A DNA stretch of 64,000 nucleotides from Xanthobacteraceae bacterium. GTDB lineage: Bacteria > Pseudomonadota > Alphaproteobacteria > Rhizobiales > Xanthobacteraceae. Every line of letters starts with the position of its first letter. Position 1 is the stretch's first letter. The stretch covers positions 124,001 through 188,000 of the forward strand of contig JARBUD010000001.1 in the NCBI GenBank assembly GCA_029239875.1, written 5' to 3'. The notes under the pieces were generated by a model that searched no databases, had not been told where the DNA came from, and saw only the letters and a list, made by a program, of their open reading frames with translations. A program made the translations under genes and the position numbers. Of this stretch, positions 46,596 to 56,233 are shown piece after piece.

Positions 46596-48872
46596 ATGTA
46601 TGGGAAGTCTTTCAAGCTCTGGCTGCTGAGCGGCACCGTGGTGGCGACCATGCCCTTCCTGTGCGGGATGGCGCTCGCCCAGCAGGCGGCGTCCTCCGAG
46701 GAGAACACGGTCCAGCTCGACACCATCTCGGTCCAGGGCGAGGGGGACAACGGCACCGGGCCGGTCAACGGCTATGTCGCCACCCAGACCACGACGGGCA
46801 TGAAGACCGACGTTCCCATCACCGAGATCCCGCAATCCGTGTCGGTGATCGGCCGCGACGAGATCGACGACCGCAAGGCGCTGAAGCTCGACGAGATCAT
46901 CCGCTACAGCGCCGGCGTGTTCGCCGCGCCCTACGGCAACGACCCCGACACCGACTGGTTCTACATCCGCGGCTTCAACGCCACCCAGACCGGCGTCTTC
47001 CTCGATAATCTCTCGCTCGCCAGCTACGCCTTCGGCGGCTTTCAGATCGATCCGTTCATGCTGGAGCGGGTCGAGATCCTCAAGGGTCCGTCCTCCGCGC
47101 TCTATGGCGGCTCGAATCCGGGCGGCCTGGTCAACATGATCAGCAAGCGCCCCGTCGATGACCGCTTCGGCTATGTCGAAGGCGGCGTCAACAACTTCGG
47201 CAACGCCTATTTCGCGTTCGACATCAACGACGTGTTCGGCGGCCGGGTCGGCGGCGGCAACGCCGATAATCCGGAAATGGCCGGCAAGGCCGCGCCCATC
47301 GCCCTGCCCGACAACCCGGTCTGGGCCTACCGCGTCACCGGCCGCCTCGCCGGCGGCGACTACTACACCGACTATGGCGAGGACCTGCGCGGCACGATCA
47401 TGCCGCAGATCACCTACCGCCCGTCCGAGCAGACCAAGATCAACGTCTACGCCCAGTTCTCGGCGCTCGACCAGACCCACACCGGCAACGGCTTCCTGCC
47501 CTATGTCGGTACGGTGGTGCCGGCCTATTTCGGCAGGATTTCCCGCGACGCCTTCTTCGGCGAGCCGGACCTCGACAATGGCCGCTACACGCAATTCCTG
47601 CTCGGCTACGAGTTCGAGCACCAGTTCGAGAATGACTGGGTGCTCAAGTCGGCCTCGCGCTATGCCTATCTGAACAAGCACGAGATCGGCCCGTACCCCT
47701 ACGGCTACGCGCCCGGCCCGTTCGGCTTCGGCAACGGCTTCACGCCGGTCGCGCCCGACAACCTGCTCTACCGCATCGGCTTCGAGGGCACGAGCGGCGT
47801 CGACGCCTTCGCCAGCGACAACAATCTCTCCAAGAAGTTCTCGACCGGGCCGGTCGACCACGACTTCCTCGTCGGCGTCGACTACAACCTCTACAAGCTG
47901 TCGAACCTGCAGGCCTCCGGCGGCGGCACGCCGATCAGCGCCACCGATCCGATCTACGGCGTGCCGCAGGGCGAGACCTTCGTCTATCTCGACCAGGAGC
48001 TCACCCAGCAGCAGCTCGGCGCCTATGTGCAGGACCAGATGCGTTTCGGCGACGGCTGGATCGTCACGCTGAACGGGCGCTACGACTATCTCGACGTCGA
48101 TTCCGAAAGCCCGGCATCGCTGCCCTTCTCGCCGAACTACAAGTCGGACGACACGGCGTGGACCGGCCGCGCCGGCCTCGGCTACGAGTTCAAGAACGGC
48201 CTCACGCCCTATGTCAGCGTGTCCAGCTTCTTCAATCCGGTCATCGGCGTCAGCGCCGTCGACGACCAGGGCCTGAAGCCGGAAGAGGGCTACCAGTACG
48301 AGGCGGGCATCAAGTACGAGCCCACCTTCATGGATGCGCTGATCACCGCCTCGGTGTTCGAGATCAACCGCCAGAACGTGCTGGTCAGCGATCCGCTGCC
48401 GCCCTTCCTCAGCCAGCAGCTCGGCGAGGTGCGCGTCCGGGGCTTCGAGATCGAGGGCAAGGCCAACGTCACCAAGAACTTCCGGGTGCTCGCCAGCCTG
48501 ACCGTGCTCGACCAGGAGATCACCGAGGACCTCGACCCGACGCTGATCGGCAACACGCCGATGACGGTGCCGGACATCCTCGCCTCGGCCTGGGCCGACT
48601 ACAAGTTCGACACCGGCTGGCTCAAGGGCGTCAGCGTCGGCGCGGGTGTGCGCTATCTGGGCTCGTCCTGGGTCGACAACGCCAACACGCTGAAGGTGCC
48701 GAGCGCCACCGTGGTCGACGCGGCGATCCGCTACGAGCAGGAAACGTGGGGCGTGGCGCTGAACGTCAGCAACATCTTCGACGAGGTGTATGTGGCCGGC
48801 TGCCAGGGCTACTCGGTCTGTGGCTATGGCGATCCCCGCACCATCACCCTCTCGGCCCACTACAAATGGTGA
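46596..48872 (+). CDS. TonB-dependent siderophore receptor (no STN domain)
   Basis: A 758-residue outer-membrane receptor. A signal peptide (MYGKSFKLWLLSGTVVATMP, ending MALAQ about residue 25) is followed by a TonB-box region, a plug domain (ITEIPQSVSVIGRDEI; LKGPSSALYGGSNPGGLVNM) and a beta-barrel ending in an aromatic residue (TITLSAHYKW). It lacks the N-terminal signalling extension seen in the paralog at 57324. ATG 46596 is chosen for the signal peptide. It is followed 13 bp later by the ABC ATPase gene of the same uptake operon. Confidence 0.93.
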   Translation: MYGKSFKLWLLSGTVVATMPFLCGMALAQQAASSEENTVQLDTISVQGEGDNGTGPVNGYVATQTTTGMKTDVPITEIPQSVSVIGRDEIDDRKALKLDEIIRYSAGVFAAPYGNDPDTDWFYIRGFNATQTGVFLDNLSLASYAFGGFQIDPFMLERVEILKGPSSALYGGSNPGGLVNMISKRPVDDRFGYVEGGVNNFGNAYFAFDINDVFGGRVGGGNADNPEMAGKAAPIALPDNPVWAYRVTGRLAGGDYYTDYGEDLRGTIMPQITYRPSEQTKINVYAQFSALDQTHTGNGFLPYVGTVVPAYFGRISRDAFFGEPDLDNGRYTQFLLGYEFEHQFENDWVLKSASRYAYLNKHEIGPYPYGYAPGPFGFGNGFTPVAPDNLLYRIGFEGTSGVDAFASDNNLSKKFSTGPVDHDFLVGVDYNLYKLSNLQASGGGTPISATDPIYGVPQGETFVYLDQELTQQQLGAYVQDQMRFGDGWIVTLNGRYDYLDVDSESPASLPFSPNYKSDDTAWTGRAGLGYEFKNGLTPYVSVSSFFNPVIGVSAVDDQGLKPEEGYQYEAGIKYEPTFMDALITASVFEINRQNVLVSDPLPPFLSQQLGEVRVRGFEIEGKANVTKNFRVLASLTVLDQEITEDLDPTLIGNTPMTVPDILASAWADYKFDTGWLKGVSVGAGVRYLGSSWVDNANTLKVPSATVVDAAIRYEQETWGVALNVSNIFDEVYVAGCQGYSVCGYGDPRTITLSAHYKW

Positions 48873-48885
48873 GAACGCGCTCCTG

Positions 48886-49680
48886 ATGCCTGCGCCTGCT
48901 TCCGGGCTCGCCTCCTTCGAGCTCGCCGATGTCCGCTACGACGTGCCGGGCCGGGCCATACTCGGCCCGGTCTCGTTGCGTCTTCAGCCCGGCCGCGTCT
49001 ACGGCCTCGTCGGGCCGAACGGCTCGGGCAAGAGCACGCTGATGCGCCTGCTCGCCCGCGACCTCGCCCCCACCGCCGGGGAGGTGCGCTTCGCCGGCCG
49101 GCCGACCGATGACTGGGGCGACCGCGCCTTCGCCCGCAAGGTCGCCTTCATGCCGCAGTTCACGCCCGCCTCCGACGGGCTGAACGTGCGCGAACTGGTG
49201 GCGCTCGGCCGCTATCCCTGGCACGGCATGCTCGGGCGCTTCACGCCGGCCGACGCGACGAAGGTGGAGGACGCGCTGGCGCGCACCGATCTCGGCGGCC
49301 TCGCCGAGCGGGCGGTCGACACGCTCTCCGGCGGCGAGCGCCAGCGCGCATGGCTGGCGCTGATGCTGGCGCAGGACCCGGAATGGCTGCTGCTCGATGA
49401 GCCGACCTCGGCGCTCGACATCGCCCATCAGGAGGAGATGCTGAAGCTCGTGCGCGGCCTCTCTCACGAACGCGGCCTCGCCGTCGTCGTGGTGCTGCAC
49501 GACATCAACCTCGCGGCGCGCTATTGCGACGAGATCGTCGCGCTCGGCCGCGGCGCCATCGTCGCCCACGCGGCGGCGGGCGAGATCATGCGGCCGGACC
49601 TGCTCTCCGCCATCTACGGCCTGCCCATGGGCGTCTTCGCCCACCCGGTCAGCGGCACGCCGATCGGCTATATCGCGTGA
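48886..49680 (+). CDS. ferric-siderophore ABC transporter ATP-binding protein
   Basis: A 264-residue FecE/FepC/FhuC-type ATPase. Walker A GPNGSGKST (about residue 46), signature LSGGERQR, Walker [12 protein letters not shown] and VVLHDINLAARY are all typical of iron-siderophore importers. It is the only such ATPase in the window, although two fused permeases are encoded. The stop overlaps the binding-protein GTG start. Confidence 0.93.
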   Translation: MPAPASGLASFELADVRYDVPGRAILGPVSLRLQPGRVYGLVGPNGSGKSTLMRLLARDLAPTAGEVRFAGRPTDDWGDRAFARKVAFMPQFTPASDGLNVRELVALGRYPWHGMLGRFTPADATKVEDALARTDLGGLAERAVDTLSGGERQRAWLALMLAQDPEWLLLDEPTSALDIAHQEEMLKLVRGLSHERGLAVVVVLHDINLAARYCDEIVALGRGAIVAHAAAGEIMRPDLLSAIYGLPMGVFAHPVSGTPIGYIA

Positions 49681-50561
49681 GTCTTCCTCATCCGATAAGC
49701 CGCCGCGCGCTCATCGCCGCCGGCGCCGCGCTGGCTTTGCCGGACCTCGCCCGGGCCGCATCGACGCGCGCGGCGACGCTCGACTGGGCGATCCTGGAGA
49801 CGCTGCTGGCCCTCGGCTATCCCCCCGTCGCCGCCACCGAGCTGGTCCAGTTCCGCGACATCGCGGTCGAGCCGCCTGTGCCCGACAGCGTCGCCGATCT
49901 CGGCCTGCGCGGCCTGCCGAATCTCGAGACGCTGCTGCTGGCGCGGCCGGACGTCATCTTCAATTCCAATTTCTACGTCGCGCTGGAGCCGCGCCTTGCC
50001 CGCATCGCGCCGGTGGAGAGCTTTGCGCTCTATCTTCCCGGCCGCGCACCCTTCGAGCCGATGGCCGCGATGACCCGCGCCATCGCCACGCGGCTCGGTA
50101 CGCCCGAGGCGGCGGACGCTTTGCTCGGCCGGGCGGAAGCCGAATTCACCGCCTTGCGCCGCCGCCTCTCCGGCGTCGCCCGGCCAGTGCTGCCGCTCAA
50201 TTTCGGCGATGCCCGGCATTTCCGCAGCTTCGGCTTCGACAGCATGATCGGGGAGGCGCTGCCCCGGCTCGGTCTCACCAACGCCTGGGCCGAGCCGACC
50301 AGCTATTCCGCCACCGCGCCGGTCGGCATCGAAGCGCTGGCACGTTACGAGGACGCCTTCATCGCCGTCATCGGCCCGACACCGCCGGACGTCGAGCCGG
50401 TGCTGGCGCGCAGCCCCTTCTGGCGGGCGCTGCCGGCGGTGAAGGCCCGGCGCGTGCTCCGGCTCGGCCCGGTCGATCCGTTCGGCGCCATTCCGTCCTC
50501 CCTCCGCTTCGCCCGGCTGCTGGCGGAAGCGCTGGAAGCCCAAGGCGCGACCCGTGGCTGA
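49677..50561 (+). CDS. ferric-siderophore periplasmic binding protein (FhuD-like), copy 1
   Basis: A 294-residue class III binding protein. Starting at GTG 49677 (overlap GTGA with the ATPase stop), it has a twin-arginine-like leader (ISRRALIAAGAALALP, cleavage about residue 27). The core NLETLLLARPDVIFNSNF and GIEALARYEDAFIAVIG fits FhuD/FecB-like proteins. It is paralogous to the protein at 59761. It delivers the ferric siderophore to the permease encoded immediately downstream (8-bp overlap). Confidence 0.88.
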   Translation: MSLPHPISRRALIAAGAALALPDLARAASTRAATLDWAILETLLALGYPPVAATELVQFRDIAVEPPVPDSVADLGLRGLPNLETLLLARPDVIFNSNFYVALEPRLARIAPVESFALYLPGRAPFEPMAAMTRAIATRLGTPEAADALLGRAEAEFTALRRRLSGVARPVLPLNFGDARHFRSFGFDSMIGEALPRLGLTNAWAEPTSYSATAPVGIEALARYEDAFIAVIGPTPPDVEPVLARSPFWRALPAVKARRVLRLGPVDPFGAIPSSLRFARLLAEALEAQGATRG

Positions 50562-52506
50562 GGTGCTGTTCCATCGGCTATGGGCTGTCATCGCCTTCCT
50601 CGCCGGCGCAGCGGCGGTGGCGGCGATGGCGCTGCGCCCGAGCGTGCCGGGCCTCGACGACGTCATCCTCTGGCAGGTCGAGCTGCCGCGCGCGGCGGTC
50701 GCGCTGCTCGCGGGCGCCGCGCTGGGCCTGTCCGGAGCGCTGCTCCAGCGCGTGCTGCGCAACCCCATTGCCGATCCATCGACACTCGGCATCGCCTCGG
50801 GCGCGCAACTGGCGCTGGCGCTCGCCTTCGCCTTCGCGCCGTCGCTGGTGGAGACGAGCCGCGAGGGCGTGGCGCTGGCAGGCGGGGCCGGCGCCGCGGC
50901 GCTGGTGCTGGCGCTCGGCTGGCGGCGCGGGCTCGATCCGGTCGCCGTCGTGCTGTCCGGCATGATGATCGCGCTGGTCGCCGGGGCGCTGAGTGCGACG
51001 CTGATCCTCGCCCGCGGCGACTATGTGCTCTCGCTGTTCATCTGGGGCGCCGGCGCGCTCGACCAGCAGGGTTGGGACAGCGCGGTGACCATCGGCACGC
51101 GCCTCGCCCTCGGCCTCGCCGCCGCCGCCTTGCTGGCGCGCCCGCTGGCGCTGCTGGGGCTGGACGACACCGGCGCCCGCGCCCTCGGCCTCAACCTCGC
51201 CGGGGCGCGGCTGGCGGCGATGGCGGTCGCGGTCTGGCTGGCGGCGAGCGTGACCGCCGAGGTCGGCATCATCGGCTTCGTCGGCCTCGCCGCGCCCGCC
51301 TTCGCCCGGCTCGCCGGCGCGCGCACCTCGCGCCAGATCGCGCTCACCGCCCCGCTGATGGGCGCGCTGGTGCTCTTGCTCACCGACAGCCTCATGCAGC
51401 TCGCCGGCTCGAACGGTCGCGATCTCGCGCCGACCGGCGCCGCCACCGCCCTGCTCGGCGGGCCGCTGCTGCTCTGGCTGCTGCCGAAGGTCCACGCAGT
51501 CGACCGGCTGCGCCATGCCGCCGCCGCTGCCGCGCATTTCCGCCGGCTGCGCCGGCCGGTGGTCGCGCTCGGCCTGCTGGCGCTCGCCACCCTGCTGCTG
51601 TCGATCGCCGCGCTCATGATCGGCCGCACCGCCGAGGGCTGGCACGTCGCGAGCGGCGAAGTGTTCTGGGAGCTGCTGCCCTTCCGCGGCCCGCGCCTCG
51701 TCGCCGCCGGCTCAGCCGGGGCGATGCTGGCGGCGGCGGGGCTCATCCTCCAGCGCATGACCGGCAACCCGATGGCGAGCCCGGAAGTGCTCGGGGTGAG
51801 CGCCGGCGGCGGGGTCGGCCTCGCCGCGCTGCTCATCGCCGGCGCCGCGGTCGGGCCGATGCTGGTGCTCGGCATGGGCGCCGGCGCGCTCGCCGTGCTC
51901 GTGCTCATGCTGACGGTCGCCGCCCGCTCCGGCTTCGGGCCGGAACGGCTGCTGCTCGCCGGCCTCGCCTGCGGCGCGCTGTGCATGGCGATCATCTCCA
52001 CCGTGCTCTCCAGCGGCGGCATGACCGCCTACATGCTGCTCGTCTGGATGTCCGGCTCGACCAACCGGGTCGGGCCGTTCGAGGCGTGGACGGCGGCCAT
52101 CGCCCTCCTCGTCCTCGTCGCGCCGCTGTTCCTGCTGACGCGCTGGATGACGGTCCTGCCGCTCGGCGGTCGTGCCAGCCGCGGCCTCGGCGTGCCGGTG
52201 CGCAGCGCGCGACTGACGCTCGCCGTGCTGGCGGCGCTGCTCACCGCCACGGCTTCCTTCGTCGTCGGACCCTTGAGCCTGATCGGCCTGATGGCACCGC
52301 ACCTCGCCCGCATGACCGGCTTCTCCCGCGCCCGCGACCAGCTTGCCGCAGCGCTCCTGCTCGGTGCCGCGCTTCTGATCCTCGCCGACTGGCTCGCCCG
52401 CCTCGTGGTCTTCCCCTATCAGGTGCCGACCGGCCTCTTCGCCGCGCTGATCGGCGCTCCCTACCTCATCTGGCTGCTCCACCGCGGAGGCTCGCGCCAT
52501 GACTGA
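50554..52506 (+). CDS. ferric-siderophore ABC permease, FhuB-like fusion, copy 1
   Basis: A 650-residue inner-membrane protein made of two tandem FecCD-type permease halves, each with about ten hydrophobic helices. Paired motifs show the duplication: LLQRVLRNPIADPSTLGIASG in the first half and LILQRMTGNPMASPEVLGVSAGG in the second, each with a GxIGFVGLAAPAFARL- or SLIGLMAPHLARM-like loop. As in FhuB, one chain forms the whole channel. It starts at GTG 50554 and overlaps both neighbours by 8 bp. Confidence 0.93.
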   Translation: MAEVLFHRLWAVIAFLAGAAAVAAMALRPSVPGLDDVILWQVELPRAAVALLAGAALGLSGALLQRVLRNPIADPSTLGIASGAQLALALAFAFAPSLVETSREGVALAGGAGAAALVLALGWRRGLDPVAVVLSGMMIALVAGALSATLILARGDYVLSLFIWGAGALDQQGWDSAVTIGTRLALGLAAAALLARPLALLGLDDTGARALGLNLAGARLAAMAVAVWLAASVTAEVGIIGFVGLAAPAFARLAGARTSRQIALTAPLMGALVLLLTDSLMQLAGSNGRDLAPTGAATALLGGPLLLWLLPKVHAVDRLRHAAAAAAHFRRLRRPVVALGLLALATLLLSIAALMIGRTAEGWHVASGEVFWELLPFRGPRLVAAGSAGAMLAAAGLILQRMTGNPMASPEVLGVSAGGGVGLAALLIAGAAVGPMLVLGMGAGALAVLVLMLTVAARSGFGPERLLLAGLACGALCMAIISTVLSSGGMTAYMLLVWMSGSTNRVGPFEAWTAAIALLVLVAPLFLLTRWMTVLPLGGRASRGLGVPVRSARLTLAVLAALLTATASFVVGPLSLIGLMAPHLARMTGFSRARDQLAAALLLGAALLILADWLARLVVFPYQVPTGLFAALIGAPYLIWLLHRGGSRHD

Positions 52507-53611
52507 ATCCCCGCTCGTCACCGAGGCCCGAGTGCCGCTCGCCGATCCCCTCGCGATGGCGCAGAAGCTCTGCGCCCATTTCGTCGAGCACGGCACGGTG
52601 ACGCTGACGGACACGGGCGGGATGGTCGAGAGCCCGTTCGGACGCGCCGTGCTGCGGGCGGAAGGCGCGCATCTGCATCTGCGCGCCGAGGCCAATGACG
52701 ACGCCACGCTCTATGTCGTGCGCAACGCGCTGGCCGAGCATCTGGCGATGTTCATCAGCGGGGACCTGCCGTCCTTCACCTGGTCGGGCGAGGCGGCGGC
52801 GCAACGCACCATTCCCTTCTTCCACGAGATGCGGGTTCTCGGCACGAGGCAGGTCACGCCGAGGATGCGACGCGTCACGCTGGCTGGCGGCAATGTCGCC
52901 GCCTTCGAGGACGGCGCCGGCCTGCATGTGCGCCTGCTCATTCCGCCGGCGGGTCGCGCGCCGGTCTGGCCGAGCGCAGCGCCGGACGGGCGCACGCTCT
53001 GGCCGAAGGGCGAGGACGCGCTCATCCGCCGCGTCTACACCGTGCGCCGGGTCGACCGCGCGGCGGGCAGCATCGACATCGACATGGTGCTGCACGAGGA
53101 CGACCACGCTGAACCCCATTTGGCCCCCGGCTCGACCTGGGCGGCGAGCGCGCAGCCGGGCGATCCGGTCGGGGTGATGGGTCCCGGCGGCGGCCTGCCG
53201 CCAGAGGCCGACTGGTACGTGCTCGCCGGCGACGAGACCGCGCTGCCGGTCATCGCCCGCATCGCGGAAAACCTGCCGGCCAGCTGCCGGGTGCATGCCC
53301 TCGTCGAGGTGGCGGACGCCGCTGAGGAGCAGCCGATCCTCTCCCGCGCCGACCTCCGTCTTTCCTGGCTGCACCGCGACGACGCGCCGGCGGGCTCGAC
53401 GGACTTGCTGGAGCGCGCACTTCGCGCCATGGATTGGCCGGCCGAGGGAAGCGGTCACGTACTGGCCGGCTGCGAGCACCGGGCGGCGCGGGCGATCCGC
53501 GCCTTCCTTGCCGGCGAGCGCGGCATGGCGAAGAAGGACGTCCACGTCGCCGCCTATTGGCGACTGGGACGCGGCGGCGACACCGCCGCCGAGGAGCAGG
53601 ATCGGGAATGA
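52499..53611 (+). CDS. siderophore-interacting protein with N-terminal DUF2218 domain
   Basis: A 370-residue cytosolic flavoprotein of the ViuB/FAD-binding-9 type that reduces ferric siderophores to release iron. The N-terminal about 100 residues (LCAHFVEHGTVTLTDTGGMV ... RNALAEHLAMFISGDLP) match DUF2218. The FAD-binding motif RRVYTVRR is at about residue 178, and the C-terminal SIP domain has WYVLAGDETALPVIARI. It is co-transcribed with the importer (8-bp overlap). Confidence 0.9.
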   Translation: MTESPLVTEARVPLADPLAMAQKLCAHFVEHGTVTLTDTGGMVESPFGRAVLRAEGAHLHLRAEANDDATLYVVRNALAEHLAMFISGDLPSFTWSGEAAAQRTIPFFHEMRVLGTRQVTPRMRRVTLAGGNVAAFEDGAGLHVRLLIPPAGRAPVWPSAAPDGRTLWPKGEDALIRRVYTVRRVDRAAGSIDIDMVLHEDDHAEPHLAPGSTWAASAQPGDPVGVMGPGGGLPPEADWYVLAGDETALPVIARIAENLPASCRVHALVEVADAAEEQPILSRADLRLSWLHRDDAPAGSTDLLERALRAMDWPAEGSGHVLAGCEHRAARAIRAFLAGERGMAKKDVHVAAYWRLGRGGDTAAEEQDRE

Positions 53612-53654
53612 CGATTTCGACGACGGCCTTCGCAGCGCGCCGGGAGCGCCCCTC

Positions 53655-55391
53655 ATGCTGAAGGCCTTCTTCGCCTATTACCGCCCGCACAAGCGGCTGT
53701 TCCTGCTCGACTTCGGCTGCGCCGTGCTGTCCGGGCTGCTGGAGCTCGGCTTTCCCATGGCGATGAAGGCCTTCGTCGACCTGCTGCTGCCGCAGGGCGA
53801 CATCCAGCTCATCGTCCTCGCCGCCCTCGGCCTGCTCGCCATCTACGCGCTCAACACCGGCCTCATGGCCATCGTCACCTATTGGGGCCACGTGCTCGGC
53901 ATCAACATCGAGACCGAGATGCGCGAGCGGGCCTTCGACCACCTGCAGAAACTCTCCTTCCGCTTCTACGACAACTACAAGACCGGCCACCTCGTCGCCC
54001 GCGTCACCAAGGATCTGGAGGAGATCGGCGAGATCGCCCATCACGGGCCGGAGGACCTGTTCATCGCGGTGATGACCTTCATCGGCGCCTTCCTCCTGAT
54101 GCTCTGGGTGCATCCGCCGCTGGCGCTGCTCACCGCGCTGATTGTCCCACTCACCGCCCTCGTCGTCACCCGCTATGGCGGGCGCATGACGCAGAACTGG
54201 CAGGCGCAGTTCGGCCGCGTCGGCGCCTTCAACGTGCGGCTGGAGGAGAATATCGGCGGCATCCGCGTGGTGCAGGCCTTCGGCAACGAGGCCTATGAGC
54301 GCCAGCTCTTCGCCGGCGACAATGCGCGCTACCGCGACACCAAGCTCGACGCCTACCGCATCATGGCGGCGAGCCAGGCGCTGAACTACATGGCGATGCG
54401 CATCGTCCAGCTCGCGGTGATGCTGGCCGGCAGCTGGTTCGTGGTGCAGGGCACGCTGTCGATCGGCGGCTTCGTCGGCTTCCTGCTGCTGGTCGCGGTG
54501 TTCTACCGCCCGCTCGACAAGATCGCCGCGGTGATCGAGACCTATCCGAAGGGCATCGCCGGCTTCCGCCGCTACCAGGAACTGCTCGCCACCGAGCCGG
54601 ACATCGCCGACCGTCCGGACGCGCAGGCGGTCGGGCATCTGCGCGGCGACATTCGCTTGGAAGGCGTGCGCTTCGGCTACACGCCGGACCGGCCGATCCT
54701 CGGCAATATCGACCTCTCCCTCGGCGCCGGCGAGACGGTGGCCTTCGTCGGCCCGTCCGGCGCCGGCAAGACCACGCTGCTCTCCCTGCTGCCGCGCTTC
54801 TACGAGGTCGATTCGGGGCGCATCTCGATCGACGGCATCGACATACGCGACATGACGCTCGCCTCGCTGCGCCGGAACATCGGCATCGTGCAGCAGGACG
54901 TGTTCCTGTTCGGCGGCACCATCCGCGAGAACATCGCCTATGGCAGGCTCGACGCCACCGAGGAGGAGATCCTCGCCGCCGCCCGCCGCGCCCGGCTCGA
55001 CGGCCTCATCGCCGAGTTGCCGGATGGGCTGGAGACGCTGATCGGCGAGCGCGGCGTGAAGCTGTCGGGCGGGCAGAAGCAGCGGCTCGCCATCGCCCGC
55101 ATCTTCCTCAAGGACCCACCGATCCTCATCCTCGACGAGGCGACCTCTGCGCTCGACACCCCTACCGAGCGCGAGATTCAGAAGTCGCTGGACGAATTGG
55201 CCCGCGGGCGCACCACGCTGGTCATCGCCCACCGCCTCGCCACCATCCGCGACGCCGACCGCATCGTGGTAGTGACCGCCGACGGCATCGCCGAGCAGGG
55301 CTCGCATGCAGCGCTGCTCGCGAAGCGCGGGCTCTACAGCCGGCTGCACCAGGCGCAGTTCCGCGAGGAGGCCCTTACCGGCCGGGACTGA
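53655..55391 (+). CDS. ABC exporter, fused membrane and ATPase domains
   Basis: A 578-residue half-size exporter. Residues about 1-310 form a six-helix type I membrane domain (RLFLLDFGCAVLSGLLELGF, LIVLAALGLLAIYALNTGLM). The ATPase domain has Walker A GPSGAGKTT, signature LSGGQKQR, Walker B ILILDEATSALD and VIAHRLATI. It lies at the end of the first iron operon, so it may export a siderophore, its fragments, or the apo-siderophore. No siderophore synthesis gene is in the window. It starts at ATG 53655, 43 bp after the flavoprotein stop. Confidence 0.88.
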   Translation: MLKAFFAYYRPHKRLFLLDFGCAVLSGLLELGFPMAMKAFVDLLLPQGDIQLIVLAALGLLAIYALNTGLMAIVTYWGHVLGINIETEMRERAFDHLQKLSFRFYDNYKTGHLVARVTKDLEEIGEIAHHGPEDLFIAVMTFIGAFLLMLWVHPPLALLTALIVPLTALVVTRYGGRMTQNWQAQFGRVGAFNVRLEENIGGIRVVQAFGNEAYERQLFAGDNARYRDTKLDAYRIMAASQALNYMAMRIVQLAVMLAGSWFVVQGTLSIGGFVGFLLLVAVFYRPLDKIAAVIETYPKGIAGFRRYQELLATEPDIADRPDAQAVGHLRGDIRLEGVRFGYTPDRPILGNIDLSLGAGETVAFVGPSGAGKTTLLSLLPRFYEVDSGRISIDGIDIRDMTLASLRRNIGIVQQDVFLFGGTIRENIAYGRLDATEEEILAAARRARLDGLIAELPDGLETLIGERGVKLSGGQKQRLAIARIFLKDPPILILDEATSALDTPTEREIQKSLDELARGRTTLVIAHRLATIRDADRIVVVTADGIAEQGSHAALLAKRGLYSRLHQAQFREEALTGRD

Positions 55392-55418
55392 GCCGACGCC
55401 TGCGGATCGGCTTTTCTT
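55391..55418 (+). terminator. rho-independent terminator after the ABC exporter gene
   Basis: A 6-bp stem AGCCGA / TCGGCT with a 10-nt loop is followed directly by TTTTCTTT. It begins at the exporter stop codon. This is the only hairpin in the window with a T-run and separates the first iron operon from the fecI-like gene. AT-rich DNA after it (55420-55465) may hold the fecI promoter. Confidence 0.65.
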
Positions 55419-55507
55419 TGGAATACATATAAACTATTGAAATTGCAGCACTATATTCGAGGTGCTATGCATCCCGGACGGCCGCGAGCGGCCGCTTCCC
55501 GCAAAGG

Positions 55508-56038
55508 ATGCCTCGAGTGAAGAAGCCTCCGCGCCCCATCCTCGCCGCCTTCGGCGACGAGCAGCCGCGTCTTGCGCGGATGCTGCAGGGACGGGTGCGT
55601 TGCGGCGCCACCGCGGCGGACCTGCTGCAGGACGTCTGGCTCAAGCTCGCCGGCCGGGAGGCCGAACCCGCCGTCGGCGCGGTGAACGATCCGCACGCCT
55701 TCGTGCGCGGCGTCGCCCGCAACGCCGCCATCGACCATCTGCGCAAGGAGCGCCGGCGCGCCGACATCGACGCCGAGGTGAACGGGCTCCTGTGGGAGAG
55801 CGTCGACGAGGCTTCGCCCGAGCGCATCCTCATGGGGCGCGAGGCGCTGGCCGAAATCCGCCGCACGCTCGACCGCATGCCGGCGCAGAGCCGCGAGATC
55901 TTCCTGATGAACCGCTTCGGCGGCAAGACCCACAAGGCCATCGCCCAGGAGCTCGGCATCGCCGAGCAGACGGTGCACTACCATATCCGCCGGGTGCTCG
56001 ACGCGCTGGCGCGCTGCCGCGACGCGCTGCCCGACTAG
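55508..56038 (+). CDS. FecI-family ECF sigma factor
   Basis: A 176-residue extracytoplasmic-function sigma factor. Region 2 contains TAADLLQDVWLKLA and PHAFVRGVARNAAIDHLRKE; region 4 contains MPAQSREIFLMNRFGGKTHK and IAQELGIAEQTVHYHIRRVL. FecI-type factors are held by a FecR protein until a loaded receptor signals. Here fecR-like and STN-receptor genes follow directly, so the expected target is the receptor operon at 57324-62612. Confidence 0.93.
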   Translation: MPRVKKPPRPILAAFGDEQPRLARMLQGRVRCGATAADLLQDVWLKLAGREAEPAVGAVNDPHAFVRGVARNAAIDHLRKERRRADIDAEVNGLLWESVDEASPERILMGREALAEIRRTLDRMPAQSREIFLMNRFGGKTHKAIAQELGIAEQTVHYHIRRVLDALARCRDALPD

Positions 56039-56048
56039 AGTCCTTTCC

Positions 56049-56148
56049 GATCAGGTGAAATCACCTGATCGATAAGAAAGTGCTCTCGTTTCGTCCGCTG
56101 GAGCATGTTCTCATCGCAAAAGTCGTCAACTTTTGCGGAACATGCTCC
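56049..56148. repeat. composite palindromic element between fecI and fecR
   Basis: Two hairpins lie side by side. The first is GATCAGGTGA / TCACCTGATC (56049-56058, 56061-56070). The second nests GGAGCATGTTC / GAACATGCTCC (56100-56110, 56138-56148) around GCAAAAGT / ACTTTTGC (56116-56123, 56129-56136). All stems are perfect. It interrupts the usual close fecI-fecR spacing and may lower fecR expression or end some fecI transcripts. Confidence 0.85.
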
Positions 56149-56233
56149 GAGGTATTTTTGCACGCAAGGCCCTGCTCGCGCGTCTATAGGGTAGAAGCTG
56201 CGGGTGAATCCCGCTCCACCCGGTTCCGCGTGC

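Noticed and set aside
46578-48860. Very long open frame on the minus strand opposite the receptor gene
   Set aside because: GC-rich codons leave few stops in the antisense frame. The composition is His/Arg/Gly/Val-rich without motifs, and the plus strand encodes a complete receptor.
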